In this document: positions 23,421-36,720 of the stretch, piece by piece
How positions within the stretch are numbered: the first letter of the stretch is position 1
Layout of the letters: every line of letters starts with the position of its first letter
NCBI RefSeq assembly: GCF_028769735.1
Contig: NC_088176.1
Location: 21,761,501 to 21,825,500 of the forward strand
Direction of reading: 5' to 3'
Length of the DNA: 64,000 bases
Origin: Zonotrichia leucophrys gambelii
Taxonomy: Eukaryota; Chordata; Aves; Passeriformes; Passerellidae
Made by a program: the position numbers and the translations under genes
Notes under the pieces: generated by a model
What the model was told of the DNA's origin: nothing
Databases searched by the model: none
Seen by the model: the letters and a program-made list of their open reading frames with translations, nothing else

Positions 23421-26400
23421 ATAAAACAATAAGACAAAGTGTTTTAATAATAGAAAGGCTTGAAGTAAATCATAGTTCTGTGTTTATTATTGCTTCAGAG
23501 GTTATAAATAAATAGTACCAACTGGTAAAGGTTTAGTTAACAAGGAAAAATAAGTCTGGTATTGACATTTTGGGCATACATTACATTTTCACTCCATAAG
23601 GTGTGAAGTGAGATGGGGGTTAGCTTTATTATTTTCATTTTTAAAATGTGAGAATAGGAGCTAAGACATGTTTCTATCTTTGAGTTGTCATCCAATAGAA
23701 AGGTGATTTTTTTTCTTCTCTGACAGTAATACATTAGTGGTCTGACTCTGCATCTGAAGGACCCCAGCACAGTCACTGGTACAAATGGCTGATCTGACCT
23801 GTTGGTAATCACTTAGTTAGAAAATGGAGTTGGATCTAACTGATTGAACTTAGGTTAGTTTATGCCAGTTTGGTTTGCTATTAAAGACAACCTAAAATGT
23901 GATGTTAAGCCATTAGCTCTGCATGGTACAGACACAGCTTGTTTGTGCTGATTGCTGCCACTTATTCTTCAGCTGTGTGCCAGACTGAGCATGGGCAGGT
24001 GGGTAACCCAAAAACAGCAGTGAGTGTGAGCATTTCCGTGCAAAGGGAGGAAGGCTACCCCTGTCTCTGCTTCTGCTCTAGCTATGTGTTGAGACAAGGA
24101 ATTATGGCCTTTCTATTCCAACCATTAATACTGTTTATTTGCTCGTTTTTTAGTAATGAAAGTAGAACTCAGCATACAGTTGTTTAACTACAAATGTATT
24201 AATTATCGTAAGTATGCTGAGTTTATGTAGTGTAACATTAATGACTACCCATCAGGAGGTGAGCTGTTTTCAATTGCAGGTAAAAGTAGTATTTATAAAT
24301 AAGCAGTTAATTAGATAAATATAGTTTCTCAGTGTTCATCTGTTGAGATCCCAGCATCTCAGAGTACAGCATAGAGTACAGAGTTAGTTCCTTGTGTGTG
24401 TAGTTAACGCTGTATCTTCCTAGATATATATATCTATAAGATTGACTAAAGAAAGGTGCATTTATTTTGAGTGTTGAGAGAAGCATTTTCAACCTCATTC
24501 TTTTTGGTAGTTCTTTAGTGTGATGCTTATTTGCCAGGAATGGGATTTGGGCTGAAGTAAAGGTTTTGAAGTTAGTGCTTTGTATGGTAATACTGATCCA
24601 ACCAATGCAATGGGTGGAATTTACATAATGTGTTGTTCAGTCCGGGTCAGAGCTAGTTTGTTACTTTAAAAGCACACACATCCCCCACTTCCCCACTTGC
24701 CCAACTTTGTTTAGGTGAATGCAAGGAAGAAGACTAATAACAGTGGAAATGACAAGTGAGCTCATGGGTTTCTTTCTCTCAAGAGCTCTGATTTGCCTAG
24801 AATCAAGCAATTTGATATGGTCATAGTTTATTTTGGTGCTCAGGATGTAAGGGCAGGAAGGAGCCAGAGAAACAGTGGCTCGGTATAGACAAAAAGACAA
24901 TTAAAACTGATCTGTCTCTTACCGAAGTGGCAACATCAGCCAGGATGGAAGTAATTTATTCAAAAAATTGTCCAAATGCATAAACTGCATTGATGTATGT
25001 TATGGTGGTGGGACAGTGGAAAATGTGATAGTTGTTTCCGTTGTGTGAATTACTCAGGCAGGATGCCTTTGTGAAGTAAGGGGGTTTGTTTAATGTTCTG
25101 ACAACAATTTAGATCCTGTTATGGTTATTGCAGTGTAATGCAGTAGTAAAAATTGAACATGACACACCAGCAATTTATTATTTGTGTGTTTTTTAACCTT
25201 GAGTATCAGATTGTTTGTCCAAGCATATCCTTTGATTTGCTATGAAATTTATTGTTGATAAAAACAATCAGATTTCCATTAGAAGCAAAAAATTCATTTT
25301 TTTCCCCATGAACCATAGATTTAGAAAAAATTCAAGCTTGGCTGCAGGACTTATGACAGGTAGGCTTATGACATTATATGGTAATTCAGCATGAAAGAAT
25401 AATTGTGACACTCTACTTGGTGCTGGAGTATAATCGTGCTGTGAGGTTCAATTCACTGAAAGGCCAAATTATCTTCAACTGCATTAGTCTGACAACCTAT
25501 AATGCTTTGCAGAGGCAATTTGTAGATGTTTCACAGAATGCCAGCAAACATGGCTTACCATTATGTTCCCCATTAACAAATTTGTGTAGAGGGAAAAAAA
25601 GCAACTTTTCCATTTTCTTAACTGTTTTTGAACTCTGGCATACAATGAATGTGTATTGGGTAATAATAATGTATGTTTTGCTATTTGGTGCTGGTTTTTA
25701 AACCTACAAGGGACATTACAATATAGATTAATTTTTTAAGGGTGTTTTTCCAGAAGTATTTGTATTTCTTTTTCATTTGAACAGCAATGTTCTACCTTCT
25801 TTTGAAAGAATAACATGGACTCCAAAGGCAGGTAAAAAAGCATGGAATATTTTTGCTATAAACAGTGAGTAGTTGTGAACAACTTGGCAATACTGCCATG
25901 TTGTAGCTTAGAGGAACTTGGAGTGTGTGTGGTTTTTCCCTCTTGTTCAAATAGGAGCTGTGACTGTGAGATGATGGCATGGCCTTGACTATCTCATGTG
26001 CACATCATCCATCTCTGCCATCCTGAATTTCTGAGCAGCTGCAGAAGGGTATCTTTTGTTTGGAAGTTTTGCTTCCTTTTGAGTCATTGTATTTCCGAGC
26101 TCCTCATTGAAGCTGATTTCAGGTTGAATGCTACTGTACTACCCAAGAGTGGAGTTCAGTGCTCACATGGCAGTTTAAGGTTCAGAATTTTATGGTCTTC
26201 ATCAGAATTTTATACTACTGCAAAAGGGGATTATCTCTTTCAAGGTAGAAATGATTGAAAATGTATATGCCTCAATGTTTATATCAAGTAGCATTTTAGT
26301 TGCTTAGGGTTTGTTGTCAGTGTTTTGCAGTAGGAAGGATTCCCAAGCATGAGCTGTGCAGTTGTATTGAGGAGTCTGCAGTGTGAGATGGTGGAACACT

Positions 26401-29400
26401 GACCCATTTGGCTGCTTTGCTGGTGAGCAAAATGGTCACCAGTCACTCTGTAACTCAAAAACCAATATGAACACAATGCAGTCATTTCTGTCCATTTCCC
26501 TCAAATATAATTTAAGGAATAGGCTCAGCAGAGCTATCTTATGAACTATGTGAAGAAGCTGTATGAATCTACTTTTGGTTAAACTCTGTGGTGCTGCTCT
26601 CTTGGTATCTCCTATTTGCCCTCTTAAGCGTAGCTATTGCAATGTCCCTGAAGTGTTCCAAATATTTTAATCATTTTATAGGTGAAAGGAACTGGTTTGT
26701 TTTCACTGTTTGTTTGCTGACTTTTTAATTTTGGTGGCAAAATGAGGATGGAAAGAAGAGCTATTTCTCCAGAAGAGTATCTAAGTGATGTTTAAACTGA
26801 GAGGAGATAGAAGAGTTGTGTTGGTACTTCATATCACTGAAGTTAACTTTATTGTAAAATACCAACTGTCTGCACAAGTTGTCCTGGAGAAATATTTACT
26901 CAAGTCGAAAAACTGATTTTCACCCCTTGTCATTCTCATAGTAAAACACAACCATATGTCTGCCTCCACCACCTGGAGATAATTCTGAGAACTAACTTGA
27001 CAGCATTTATAATTGCAGACTGAGTTTTAGGAGTGCTCATAATTAAGCTACTGGTTGAGTTTAGCTACTGAACTCAATGCTGACAAAATAATGTGTCTCA
27101 TATTGCTTACTAAATCTGCTGGATGCTGTTCTCCTTAGCATTTTCTGTGAAGGAATTAATCCAGGAAGGCGACTGAAAAAATTGACAAGTCTTTGATTTT
27201 GATTTTGAAACGGTGTCAGACAATTGTGCATTTTGGAGTTTCTAAGAAGGTGACATACTCTTTTCCTCTTGCTTGTAGTTAATAGCAAAGAGCATTCAGC
27301 GCCACAATACCCAAAGGGAAGTGTTTGAGTGACTGCACAGGGAATGTGGATTGTTATCATTCCAGTCACAGGGCACTGCATGAAATCACAGCCTCTGTGC
27401 TCTTCAGTACTGCCACTCCAACATAGAAGCCACTGTTCCTCCTACACTGCTTTTATGGTACATGTTATAACATTTTATTTGATAGTTGTGGTTCCCATGG
27501 TATGTGAGATTTTGGATTTTTTAAAGTACTAAGCTCTAAATCTTTTGTTCAGGCAGTGGAAGAAGTCAGGTGAATTGAAAAAAAATATGTTCTATTAGAA
27601 AGTTTTTCACAGAAAAGTGATAGAAGTCTGTGGGCTTGGTTGAAATCTGTGTTAATATGTTGGGTCGTTAGATGCTTAGAAAAGACACTGTTAAAAGAGG
27701 AGGAATTGGCCCTGAACTAAAGGAAGTTGCTTTTAATTTTTATGGGACAGACTTGAAGGAAATAATAGGACATCAGGTTAAGAGAGGCATTGCATAATTT
27801 TATAATGGGAAAAGGCTTTTACACAGGAAAAAATATCAAGTCACATTATTTTGCAGACTATGGAGTCCCAGTTGTATAGTTAAGGACATGCTGCAGCATT
27901 AATGTTTACGCATAATGCTTTGCAAGTAATTTAGACTGAACTGCCACTGACTTACTTAACATTTATAGGTCAGCCACCTGCAGAAAGGGCATGTAGGTAG
28001 ATTATTGTTGACTTTATGGTTATGGAAGGTACCTAATCAGTGAGCATGCTGGGAAATAACTTGTTATGCCTGGATAACTCGAACACCAGGCCCTACAATT
28101 TCTTATGGGCACGAGGTAGCACAGTAATTTCTCATGACCAAGGGCCCTGCTGAGGGGGGAGGTGGCATGTGGTGGGGATAACAGGTTTAAAAAGCGGGAG
28201 GATGGGTTGACTGCAAGATCTCAGAAGTAGAGTACAAGTGCAAAAACCAAATAACTTAATCTTCCTTTGCCAAACATACCATAGCATTTGCAGTGAAGTT
28301 GTTGACTCAAAAAGCAAATGTACTAATTGTGTATTGGGAAAACAGCATTCACCTTCTGGCTGCTGTGTGCTTTGCAGTTGTTTGCTAGAGCCTTATGAGA
28401 TATCTGTTCTTGCCTGTACTGACACAAATACTCTTTTTCCTTGATCATGAAGCACAGAATCTCTCTGGCTTTAAAAAATTTTGTAGCAAAGTATTTGTAG
28501 ACTAATTGTTTTCTGCTTCGCTCCTGCTTTTCCCCCCTGTTACTTGTCTCAGTGCAGGTACATGTACTCCCTTGTGTGCCAATTGACAACTTTTACCTTT
28601 TAAAGTTCACAGTAAGAGTCACAGACTAGAATGCATAATGAATCAATTTGCTTAATTTGGTTTGGACCCTTGGGTTGTAGTGCAGACATCACTGCTAGTA
28701 TTCATGTACCTATCTTGATTCTCATGTTCCTTGCATCAGAGCTGGAGAGAATTGAGATGCTTTGTTTACTGAAGAACAGAGCCCCCAGATGAAGTTTAGA
28801 GCATCCAAATGCATCTGTCCACCTTTCGTCCTGGGGATTCATCTCTCATAGATGTGAATATCTAAAAGCCTTCAGTTACTGTTGATCATTAATTATAGCT
28901 TTTTCCACCTTGATTGTTTTCTGCATTTCAGATCTGCATGTTTGCTCATGTATTACCTATAGATAAATACAGCAAACACACAGAGTAAACTTGAACATAC
29001 CTTAAAGCTTTTTGCATTTATTGTGTTTGAAAACATGAAAAATTCATCTTTCCTTCTCTTCAGCTCTGTTCACACACAGTATTTTTTGCATACATCTGTA
29101 CATATGTGTGCTAATAAATGTAGTATATTCTTTTATAGAAAAAAATGCTTTATCAGCATAAGAGTAGAGGGAAAATATAAAGGATTGCAGTGAATTATTT
29201 ACATATCAAAGAGTGGTAAACTGTAGGAGATATACTTTTCACAGTTAGTTTCTTTCATGTTTATACTGTATTGGCCTTGAAAAAGATACTTGGATGAGTA
29301 GTGTAAAGCAGTATAATTTAATGAGATTTTTTCAAAATTCTCACATTTTCTTGCTGATGGTGTCATGTTATCAAAAACATTGTGAATATTTTAATGAACA

Positions 29401-30659
29401 AATTTGTTTTCTGGAATTTCAGATTCTTATTTTTTCTGTGGAGAGAAAATATGCTTAGAGTCCTAATGCTTGGCATACTCTATGCCTAAGAGTCTTCTAA
29501 CAATGAAATGTAAGTGTATGACTTTACAGGTGTCAAAATGTAAAAAGCAAACTAAGGGGGTTGGTCAGACATAAAACAACTGACAAGCAAGACAGAGGAT
29601 GTGGACAGCTGTAGGATTGCTGATAGTGGAAGACGGCCACAACTGCGTGGTTACTGAACAATACCTGATTGGGTAAAGTTGTGGAAAGACCACTGAGACT
29701 CCTGTTAAGACTTCAATGTTTTGGGGTAATTTAATCAGCAAGCGCTCTCAATTACAAATATTCTCCAGCAGAATTTTTAGGTGTTTTTTTGCCAAGAAGA
29801 AAGTAGGATATCTTAAGCACTGATAAAAGTGTTCCATTTGGGAGCCAGTTCCCAAATTTCTCATTGTGTAATTTCTATCAAAAGCTGTTTTGACTTTCTA
29901 GCAAGTTTTGCTTCCAGGTGGCTTCCTCTACTTGTTTTACTTAAAGGAGTTGTTTACATTTTAGACTTTAATCATCAAGATCTTAGACTATTAAGGAGAT
30001 AACTTGAATCTTTGTACATTTTAAATATTGTTCATTAAGAAAGAAAGTAAAGCAGATTAATTAACAACTCTCATTTTGTTTTGGCACTGTTGAGGGTGGG
30101 TAGGCCAAGTTGTGTTTCTGTACTAATTTTCAATCTACTCTGATAGGATTTGCACATTACCAGTGAACATTCTTACCACAGAGTACGTTGGTACTTCTGT
30201 TGATGGCCTTTCCAAGTGCCTCTTTGTAGGTTTACATGAGCAGGATGCAGTAGCCTTGGGAATAAGATGCTATTCGAGTAGGAATACTTGTACAGAAATT
30301 GGAACTATGAGGCCAGTCATTCCCAAAACACATATTAAGTGTTTTTGCAATTTTATTTAAAATATTTGAAAATCGGTGGGGTAAGGCCACACTTGTTCAA
30401 GTTTTTGGCTAGCACTTTTTAACCAAGACTTAATCCATGTGATTAATCTGATAAAGGCATGGTGTCTACCTGCTTTTGTTTGTTTTGTTTTTAATTTCTG
30501 GTTTTGATTTCTGTCTTAAATACAAATGAAAAGTTCTGTGCTAATATTAGTCTTTCCTTTTTGGTCAGATAGAGGGTTGATTTGTGGCTTGGCTGAGAGG
30601 TGAAACAAAAGCTAAACCTAAAATACTGACCTCTGTTCACGTTAATCTATATTTTTAAC
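23421..30659. other. AT-rich non-coding DNA, no gene seen
   Basis: A perfect 16-base AT palindrome (TAGATATATATATCTA) lies at 24421-24436. The frames at 25378-25701 and 27061-27381 (about 106 codons) have no recognisable domains. An unusual, fairly GC-balanced stretch at 29550-29720 does not match any repeat I know. Nothing else is supportable. Confidence 0.6.
24421..24436. repeat. Perfect 16-base AT palindrome
   Basis: TAGATATATATATCTA is its own reverse complement. Because it is a (TA)n-like sequence it is probably a short microsatellite, not a binding site. Confidence 0.85.
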
Positions 30660-30900
30660 TTCTGTTTCTGAGGGAGTGATTTATTTACAGTGACAGCTTG
30701 TTGCTTGTGGTAGCTGCTGCCAGCTTCTGAAGTAATCTTGATAACGTCAAATTGTGAAGGGAAGCTATATGCTTTCCCTTGAATGACTTGCTATAAATCA
30801 TGTTCATAGCTGGTGTGTATAAGGATGCTTGGGTTGATACTGATAGAAATACAAATCAAATATAACATATGCTAACCCAGTTCAGAGCCAGAGATTCTGG
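30660..30900. other. Candidate conserved non-coding block (weak)
   Basis: It contains TGACAGC (MEIS/TGIF-like), a CTATAAATCATG motif and a TAACGTCA word in homopolymer-poor sequence. It stands out modestly from the surrounding T-rich DNA. There is no coding potential. Confidence 0.22.
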
Positions 30901-33414
30901 ATTATGTCTATTGGGTTCATATTTTTAAATGGAATGAATCGGGCACCCCTGCTTTTATATCAAAGCTTTAGAGTTGGAGATGATTTCGCAACTTAAAGGC
31001 CAAAAAGGAAGGAATAGAATATGCAGAAAGGAGTTAATACTGAATGACAGGCAAATTTTGAACATGCAGTGAAAAGAAACTCATATGTAATGGACAAAGG
31101 TGCCTCAAGAGCTCATCAACAGTCACACAAATCGATGGCCAAGAAGTGAGTTCAAAGTCGCCAACACAACTGTGGGTTATGGCTGCCATGGAGAAAAGTG
31201 TCAGTGTAGAATAAAAGTTGTGCCAGTGTTCTCATCTGGCTGTCACAGCCTTTGTTTCCACACCCAATACTAAAATCATTTATGTTGGTTTTTGGTTTTG
31301 TGAGGTGTAAATTTGTTTCATTTATGGCCTTTCTGATGAGGGAAAACCAAAGAGAAAGACTTAAAGAGCAAATAATCCTTAGCTGTGCAGCAAGGACAAC
31401 ACTTCTGTTGTGTTAGATAAACCCATCTCAGCATTTTCTTTGCAGTAGTTGTACTTAACAGTGTGACATCTTCAGTGACAACCAAAGTGAATGCCACCAA
31501 GTGTCATGTGCCTCATGAGGAATTAATATTTGGAACCTCCTTTTCCCCACCTCCTTTAAGATCAAGCTGTTCTTGTGCCTTCAACTTACAGTATGGAAAT
31601 AAGATGTTCTATTCTGGGGATACATGTAATTAATTTTAGCAAAGTAGGCTGTTTCAGAAATGTTCAGGGAAACTGTGCTTTACTAGCTGCACTGAAAAGT
31701 CTACATGTTTCAAGTGGGTCCATTGAGAAGGAGAAGCTGCCTTCACAGTTCACAGATTATGTGTTTATTAATGCTGCTGATTGGGAAAAAGGTTTGGTGC
31801 TAGCCCATTGTTGCAGTTTGTAGTTTGCTCTGCCTAACCAAAAAATGTGGTATTTCTTGTTGTGCTTTGTGTATCTGCTATTCAACTGGCATAAATTGGG
31901 CTTTGTGTGCTTTTTTTAAATAAAGCTATCCACATCTCAGACCAGAGCTGAGCTTGTGCGAACCTTTTCCCTCATGCCCTTTCTGTCTTTTCCTCAAGCT
32001 CTTCTGTCCCTTTTCAACAACATTCGTGCAACTGTGTCCAGGTATGTCATAATATGGTGTTTTTTCAAGTGTGATCTTTAAAATCAGCTCATCAGAAATA
32101 GATGGAAATTACTGCAGAATAATTTTTCAATTTTTTTTTTTTTTTTTCGGCGGGGAGCTAAAATAATGAAAAAATACTTCTTGTTTAAAGAAAATTAATA
32201 ATGCCACATTTTTGTCAGAGGTAGTGATAATTGGTAATTAATACCACAGCATTTTATATCTTGTGATAACTAGGTAAAATAAAACTACTTTCTGACTACA
32301 AGGTAAAACTTAAATGGTACTGGCACTGACAAACTGTGAAAGGAAGAGAGAACTCCCTTGTGAGAAGATGAGTTTATTATACAGATAAGATTTCCATAAT
32401 AAGGGATAGTGATTATGGGGAAAGGCTGAAACTCCATTAACTGAAACAAATTACTGTGACAAAGCCAGAGGGAGCGCTTTGCCAAACTTACAACTCCTTT
32501 CATAATATTCCAGTGTCTGTTGGTGTGCAGTTACCAGCATCTGGACCTGTGAGTGAGGTGTCTGGCTTCCTTGGCGCCCCACCGCTGACCCTGCTGCAGT
32601 TCTGAACAGGAAGGGAGTCCCTTTATCTGAGTGTTAGGAGAATGGACCTTGCTAATGTATCAGTGTTCATTTTGTGTCCCTGTAGAAGTAACTTGTCCCT
32701 CTAATGCCTCTGTTTTTGTATTAAGTTAATCTTAATTGTCAGAGAAATGTATGAGATGGATATGCTCTAAGGAGACATGATGAACTTGAATTTATCTGAC
32801 CATCACAGTATAGTATTCTGGCAAGGATTTATATTCCTTGCTTTGGCTAAAAGAAAGACCAAAGAAGACTGATTGCATTTCTAGATGTACCACTCAGTGT
32901 GTGCACCTCTTTCCAGAAGTGACTTGCATATTCTGCATGTATGAACGCAGACAAAACTGTGGTAGCTGTGCTCTGCTCTCTGTGTGGATACATGGGCAAC
33001 ACATTTTACAAGGTGCATGTGGCTCTCCAACTTTGTATTATTTGTGTAAACTATGGCAAAGGGACTTATTTAAATATAAACCTTGTCATCTTTGTACTAA
33101 TTTTTGTGTAAAAAATAACACTGTAGTTAAGGATTTTATGTAAAAACTGTTAGAGTTTGCAGTTACAGCTCTGGTAAGAACAGCAGGCAAGACTATAATC
33201 TTTAATTTATGTTGTGCTTTGGACATTTTTCAGAAACTATTTACCCATTACCTCTTAGGTCAGTGGCCTAATAATGCAACAAAGCACTTTTTGAAATTGC
33301 AGATAATTTTCAGTGCTCAGATCTCTATGTAGTATTGATGGGGAGGAAAGCTGATTAGGATCTTGGGAATTGTGCTTGATGGGAACAATCTGGAAGGAGT
33401 GAAAAATTATTAAA
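30901..33414. other. AT-rich non-coding DNA with a poly-T tract, no gene seen
   Basis: A T17 run at 32131-32147 is followed by a small CpG-bearing patch (CGGCGGGGAG). A TTTAAATAAAGC polyadenylation-like hexamer occurs at about 31915-31926 without an upstream gene body. Open frames, including 32838-33143 (101 codons), show no domains. Confidence 0.6.
32131..32147. repeat. Poly-T tract (17 T)
   Basis: A run of 17 T followed immediately by CGGCGGGGAG. It could be the A-tail of an old minus-strand retroposed sequence, but no source was recognised. Confidence 0.85.
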
Positions 33415-33690
33415 CACACACAGCGGGAGTTGTAGGATTTACCATTGTCGTGCAGTGCTATTAATTCTCATTGCATCGTACAGCAGCTTGATTGCACACT
33501 GTGAATACTGTTTATTGGAGAACGGGTACAATTTTGCTGCAGTTGTTGTAATGTAATACTAAATGCTAATTAGGCTTCTAACAATAATTAGAACCTCTTG
33601 CTAGACTTAGAAATAGGAACACTCGATTGAATTTACAGAAACAAAGACCTTTCAGCTGTGCCAGGAACAGTATCTGTAGCAGCACTACCA
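33415..33690. other. Candidate conserved non-coding element with paired homeodomain motifs
   Basis: Two exact TAATTAG motifs lie at 33567-33573 and 33585-33591, 18 bases apart start to start. Upstream is CpG-retaining, homopolymer-poor DNA (ATTGTCGTGCAG, TTGCATCGTACAG, GAACGGGTAC). TAATTAG is the classic homeodomain core. No frame is coding-like. The combination suggests an enhancer, although the AT-rich background makes single TAATTA sites common. Confidence 0.4.
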
Positions 33691-36074
33691 ACTTTGTAAA
33701 GTTGGAGGGGGTTTTGTTTGTGTGTGGGTTTTTAGTTGGATTTTATTTTTCCCTTCCCTGCTTTATGTATTTCATTTACAGGATTGCAAATGTATTTTAA
33801 CAGTGAGCATTATGATCTCATTATGTTCTCAATAAGGTTGTTTTCATAATGAAAGGGTAGGAAAAAAAGTAAATATTAGAAGGACAACTGCAGATAAATT
33901 TGACATGAAAAAGTGGGAAGACAGAGTTGTAGAATGGTTGGTATTACCAAGTATAAGGTACTATTTCTTTTAATCATTTTGCAATTTCAAAAGGAAATAA
34001 CAAACCCCAAATCCAACAAAATCTACTTTTTTAAAAAGTAGCTTATTTTATTTTTCTCAGTGGAATTTTAAAGCTGTATGCAACTACTTTTTAATGTGAA
34101 AATGAAGATGAGCTATAGTTCTGAATAATTTAGTTCTGTGCAATGTAAACTTTCTCTACATTTTTTAAGGTAAATGTAGTTTTATTTTATTTTCAATGGG
34201 TATTTTCTTGGAAACAGTCATGTGTCAGGACACTAACAAACTCAATTGCCAGGGAAAGTCCTTGGCATACACATTTTGATCCTGTTTGCTGATAATTTTG
34301 TAATTAATAGATATCCATATATTTGCAAGGGGTAACATACAGAAGATAAAGGGCTTTAATCTGTATCACTTCTTAAAGACAAAAATCTATTTTCTGTCTA
34401 AACCACAGCTTTATTGGGGATGTGTTGAGAAGATACTGAGCCTGGGTTCTTGTTTTGTAAGCCTGTTTTGTAGTAATGCATATTTAGCTTAAGATTCTTT
34501 TTCAGAACTTGCTTTTTAAGGACAGACGTAGATATGCTGAGTTTTAGTAGTTTTTCAGCCTTTCCTGAATAAGAAAATAAGCATCCTTTGGAAAAAGACT
34601 GGCAGTGGTTTTAGCATTGAAATATTGGAAAAATCTTAAATACAGAGTTGCTGGTGTGACCCAGTGCTCAGCCATACAACAAGCAGGTTGTTATCCAGTA
34701 CAGGGGCCCGAGTTAGGTGGAGCATTTTTGCCACACTTGTGGCAGTTGTTACACTTCCTTGTGCTCATTGTTTAACATATCATCAAAATATAAACCCCAA
34801 AATAGTCACAGCCTGCTCTCATTGTTTTACTGATTTCTCTGAGACTTTCACCCTTGTGAAGTTATCTAGTGCCACTGACCGTGGTAAGCATCTCTCCTCT
34901 GGGGTAACTTTGTGGCACACCTTGTCAAAGTTTGGGGGTTTTTAACAAGGTTTAACTAATAAAATGAAGCTTCCCAGAACTTTTCAAGGAAAATAGAATG
35001 CTTGAAAGCAGACCTGTGGTTTAGTGTTTTCCGTGACATGCCTTTGGCATTTGCATGCTCCTTTTGAATTTATGGCTACGTTTTCATGCTGCAATTTTCC
35101 CTTAATCCCAAGACATGTGTGAACATTTCATTTCACAGTGGAAGTTTAGTTATGTGCTTTTTTTTCCCCTTAAAATAAAAATTCCAAGCTGAGACATATT
35201 GATCATTCATTGTGTTAAATAATTAATGAGTGGTTTGTAGTTCATCACAAATTATTATAATGAATTATTTGAGTTATGGATATTTACCTGTACAGTTCTG
35301 GCCTCTGTTCCAGTTACAAATTCTATTCTTCAACTTGTGACAATGTCTGTTTATATAAATTTGAACCTTAGCTAATGAGTTTTTCTTAAATGTGCCTTCT
35401 TTATGACATCTTACTATCTTTGGAGTGGCCTGTGCTTTTCTTTAAGGCTTTAGCAGTCATCTGGAAAAGATTTAACTTGAGCAAGACAGATTATTCTGTT
35501 TAATTTTCCATTAGCATTTTTCCTTGCACAAGTCAATGTCACCTGCAAAGAGGAGGTTTGCTGAGCTATGGCGCCCTGCTGATGAGCCAGTGGTGCTCCC
35601 TCAGCCACTGACCATTACCTTCCCATTGGGCTGTGGGTGTGCTCGTGCTCCTGAGGCAGTCGGGGTCAGTCCGGTATGGCTGGCACGTTGTGTGTTTGCC
35701 TTGTAGCATGTCACATGTACAGTCTGTGACAAACTGCTGCTGTATGACCTGGTAGTCTTGGGTCAGAGTGAGAGAAATTGGTGTTGTACAAAGATGTATG
35801 TTAATACATATATTATTTATATAGGCATTAGTGAATGCTATTGTTGTCTCAGCACAAATCAAGGTCCAGGCCATGGCCTTGGGGCTTTCAGGGGCTCGCT
35901 TTATCTTGTGTTGTGATTTTTTTTTTCTTTTTTCTTTTTCTCCCACTTATGAATAATTAAAAACTTAAATTACTTGCCATGTTCAAAATTCATATGCTGG
36001 GGAAAATAGCTACATGAAAATTAATTTTCTGTTCTGTGAGACTGATGGGAAATCAATTAATCTTGATGTATTAT
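33691..36074. other. AT-rich non-coding DNA, no gene seen
   Basis: A 19-base palindrome CTACTTTTTTAAAAAGTAG lies at 34023-34041. A GC-richer part at 35540-35710 underlies short frames on both strands (35524-35706 and 35566-35946, the latter 126 codons). I recognise no domain in either. A T-rich CTTTT patch is near 35918-35940. Confidence 0.6.
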
Positions 36075-36215
36075 TTTATGCAGAACAGGGTGCAGGAACC
36101 AGCAGAGAGAATGGCTACAGCTGTTCTTGTTGGTCGGGCCATATATTATTGTTGGCGGGTTTGACAGCTTCTGAAGGAAATGGCTGAAGGGTATCAGGCA
36201 GGTGAATCAACTGTA
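36075..36215. other. Candidate conserved non-coding block
   Basis: Mixed composition with GGTCGGGCC and GGCGGGTTTGACAG words. TGACAG fits a MEIS/TGIF site. It lies just upstream of the forkhead-motif block, and the two could form one regulatory unit. Confidence 0.3.
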
Positions 36216-36419
36216 AAAATTTATTGGAGGATACAAACTGTTTCCAGGGGACTGATATAAAACTCACACTTGAGAACTGAAGTATTGAATGTTTTTGTGG
36301 CTGAAGCAGCTTGTTGTCAATATTTATAGCTTTTTTCTTTGTTATATGTCCTATTTGTTTGATTAACTAGTCAGATGTTAGTGTCTGTTTGTAATTTATT
36401 TGTTGTGCCTTCTGTAGCA

Positions 36420-36720
36420 TTTTTGATACATAAGGATTTACCACTAGGTAAATAAAGCAGCTCATGCAATGCAATATGCTAAATAAAATGACAGAGCTGT
36501 TTACAGTGTGTTACAAGTTTTATAACTCGCTGGGTAGATCAGTAACTTTTGTTTACCTGTGTCACTGTTAAGCTGAAACATGTCACAGTTTATGAAGTGC
36601 TGTGGGGTAAACAGGTCTCCTTTTAAATAACTGGAGATTATAATCAATATGCACTTTAATGATAAATCATTTCAGTCTATAAAGCTCTGTGTAAACTTGT
36701 ACATAATGCAAACATTGCCA
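36420..36720. other. Candidate regulatory element with a forkhead-motif cluster
   Basis: Three forkhead consensus cores lie within 116 bases: TGTTTAC at 36498-36504, TTGTTTAC at 36549-36556 and, in the opposite orientation, GTAAACA at 36607-36613. A related GTAAACT follows at about 36691. TGACAG, ATAATCAAT and TGATAAATCA motifs also occur. The T-rich background raises the chance rate of TGTTTAC, but three in so short a space is unusual. No coding frame is present. Function is inferred only. Confidence 0.4.

Noticed and set aside
24421..24436. 16-base AT palindrome as a binding site or replication element
   Set aside because: It is essentially (TA)n with flanking bases and is explained by microsatellite composition.
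31915..31930. AATAAA polyadenylation-like signal after a T run
   Set aside because: There is no upstream gene, LTR start or downstream GT-rich element that fits. AATAAA is frequent in AT-rich DNA.
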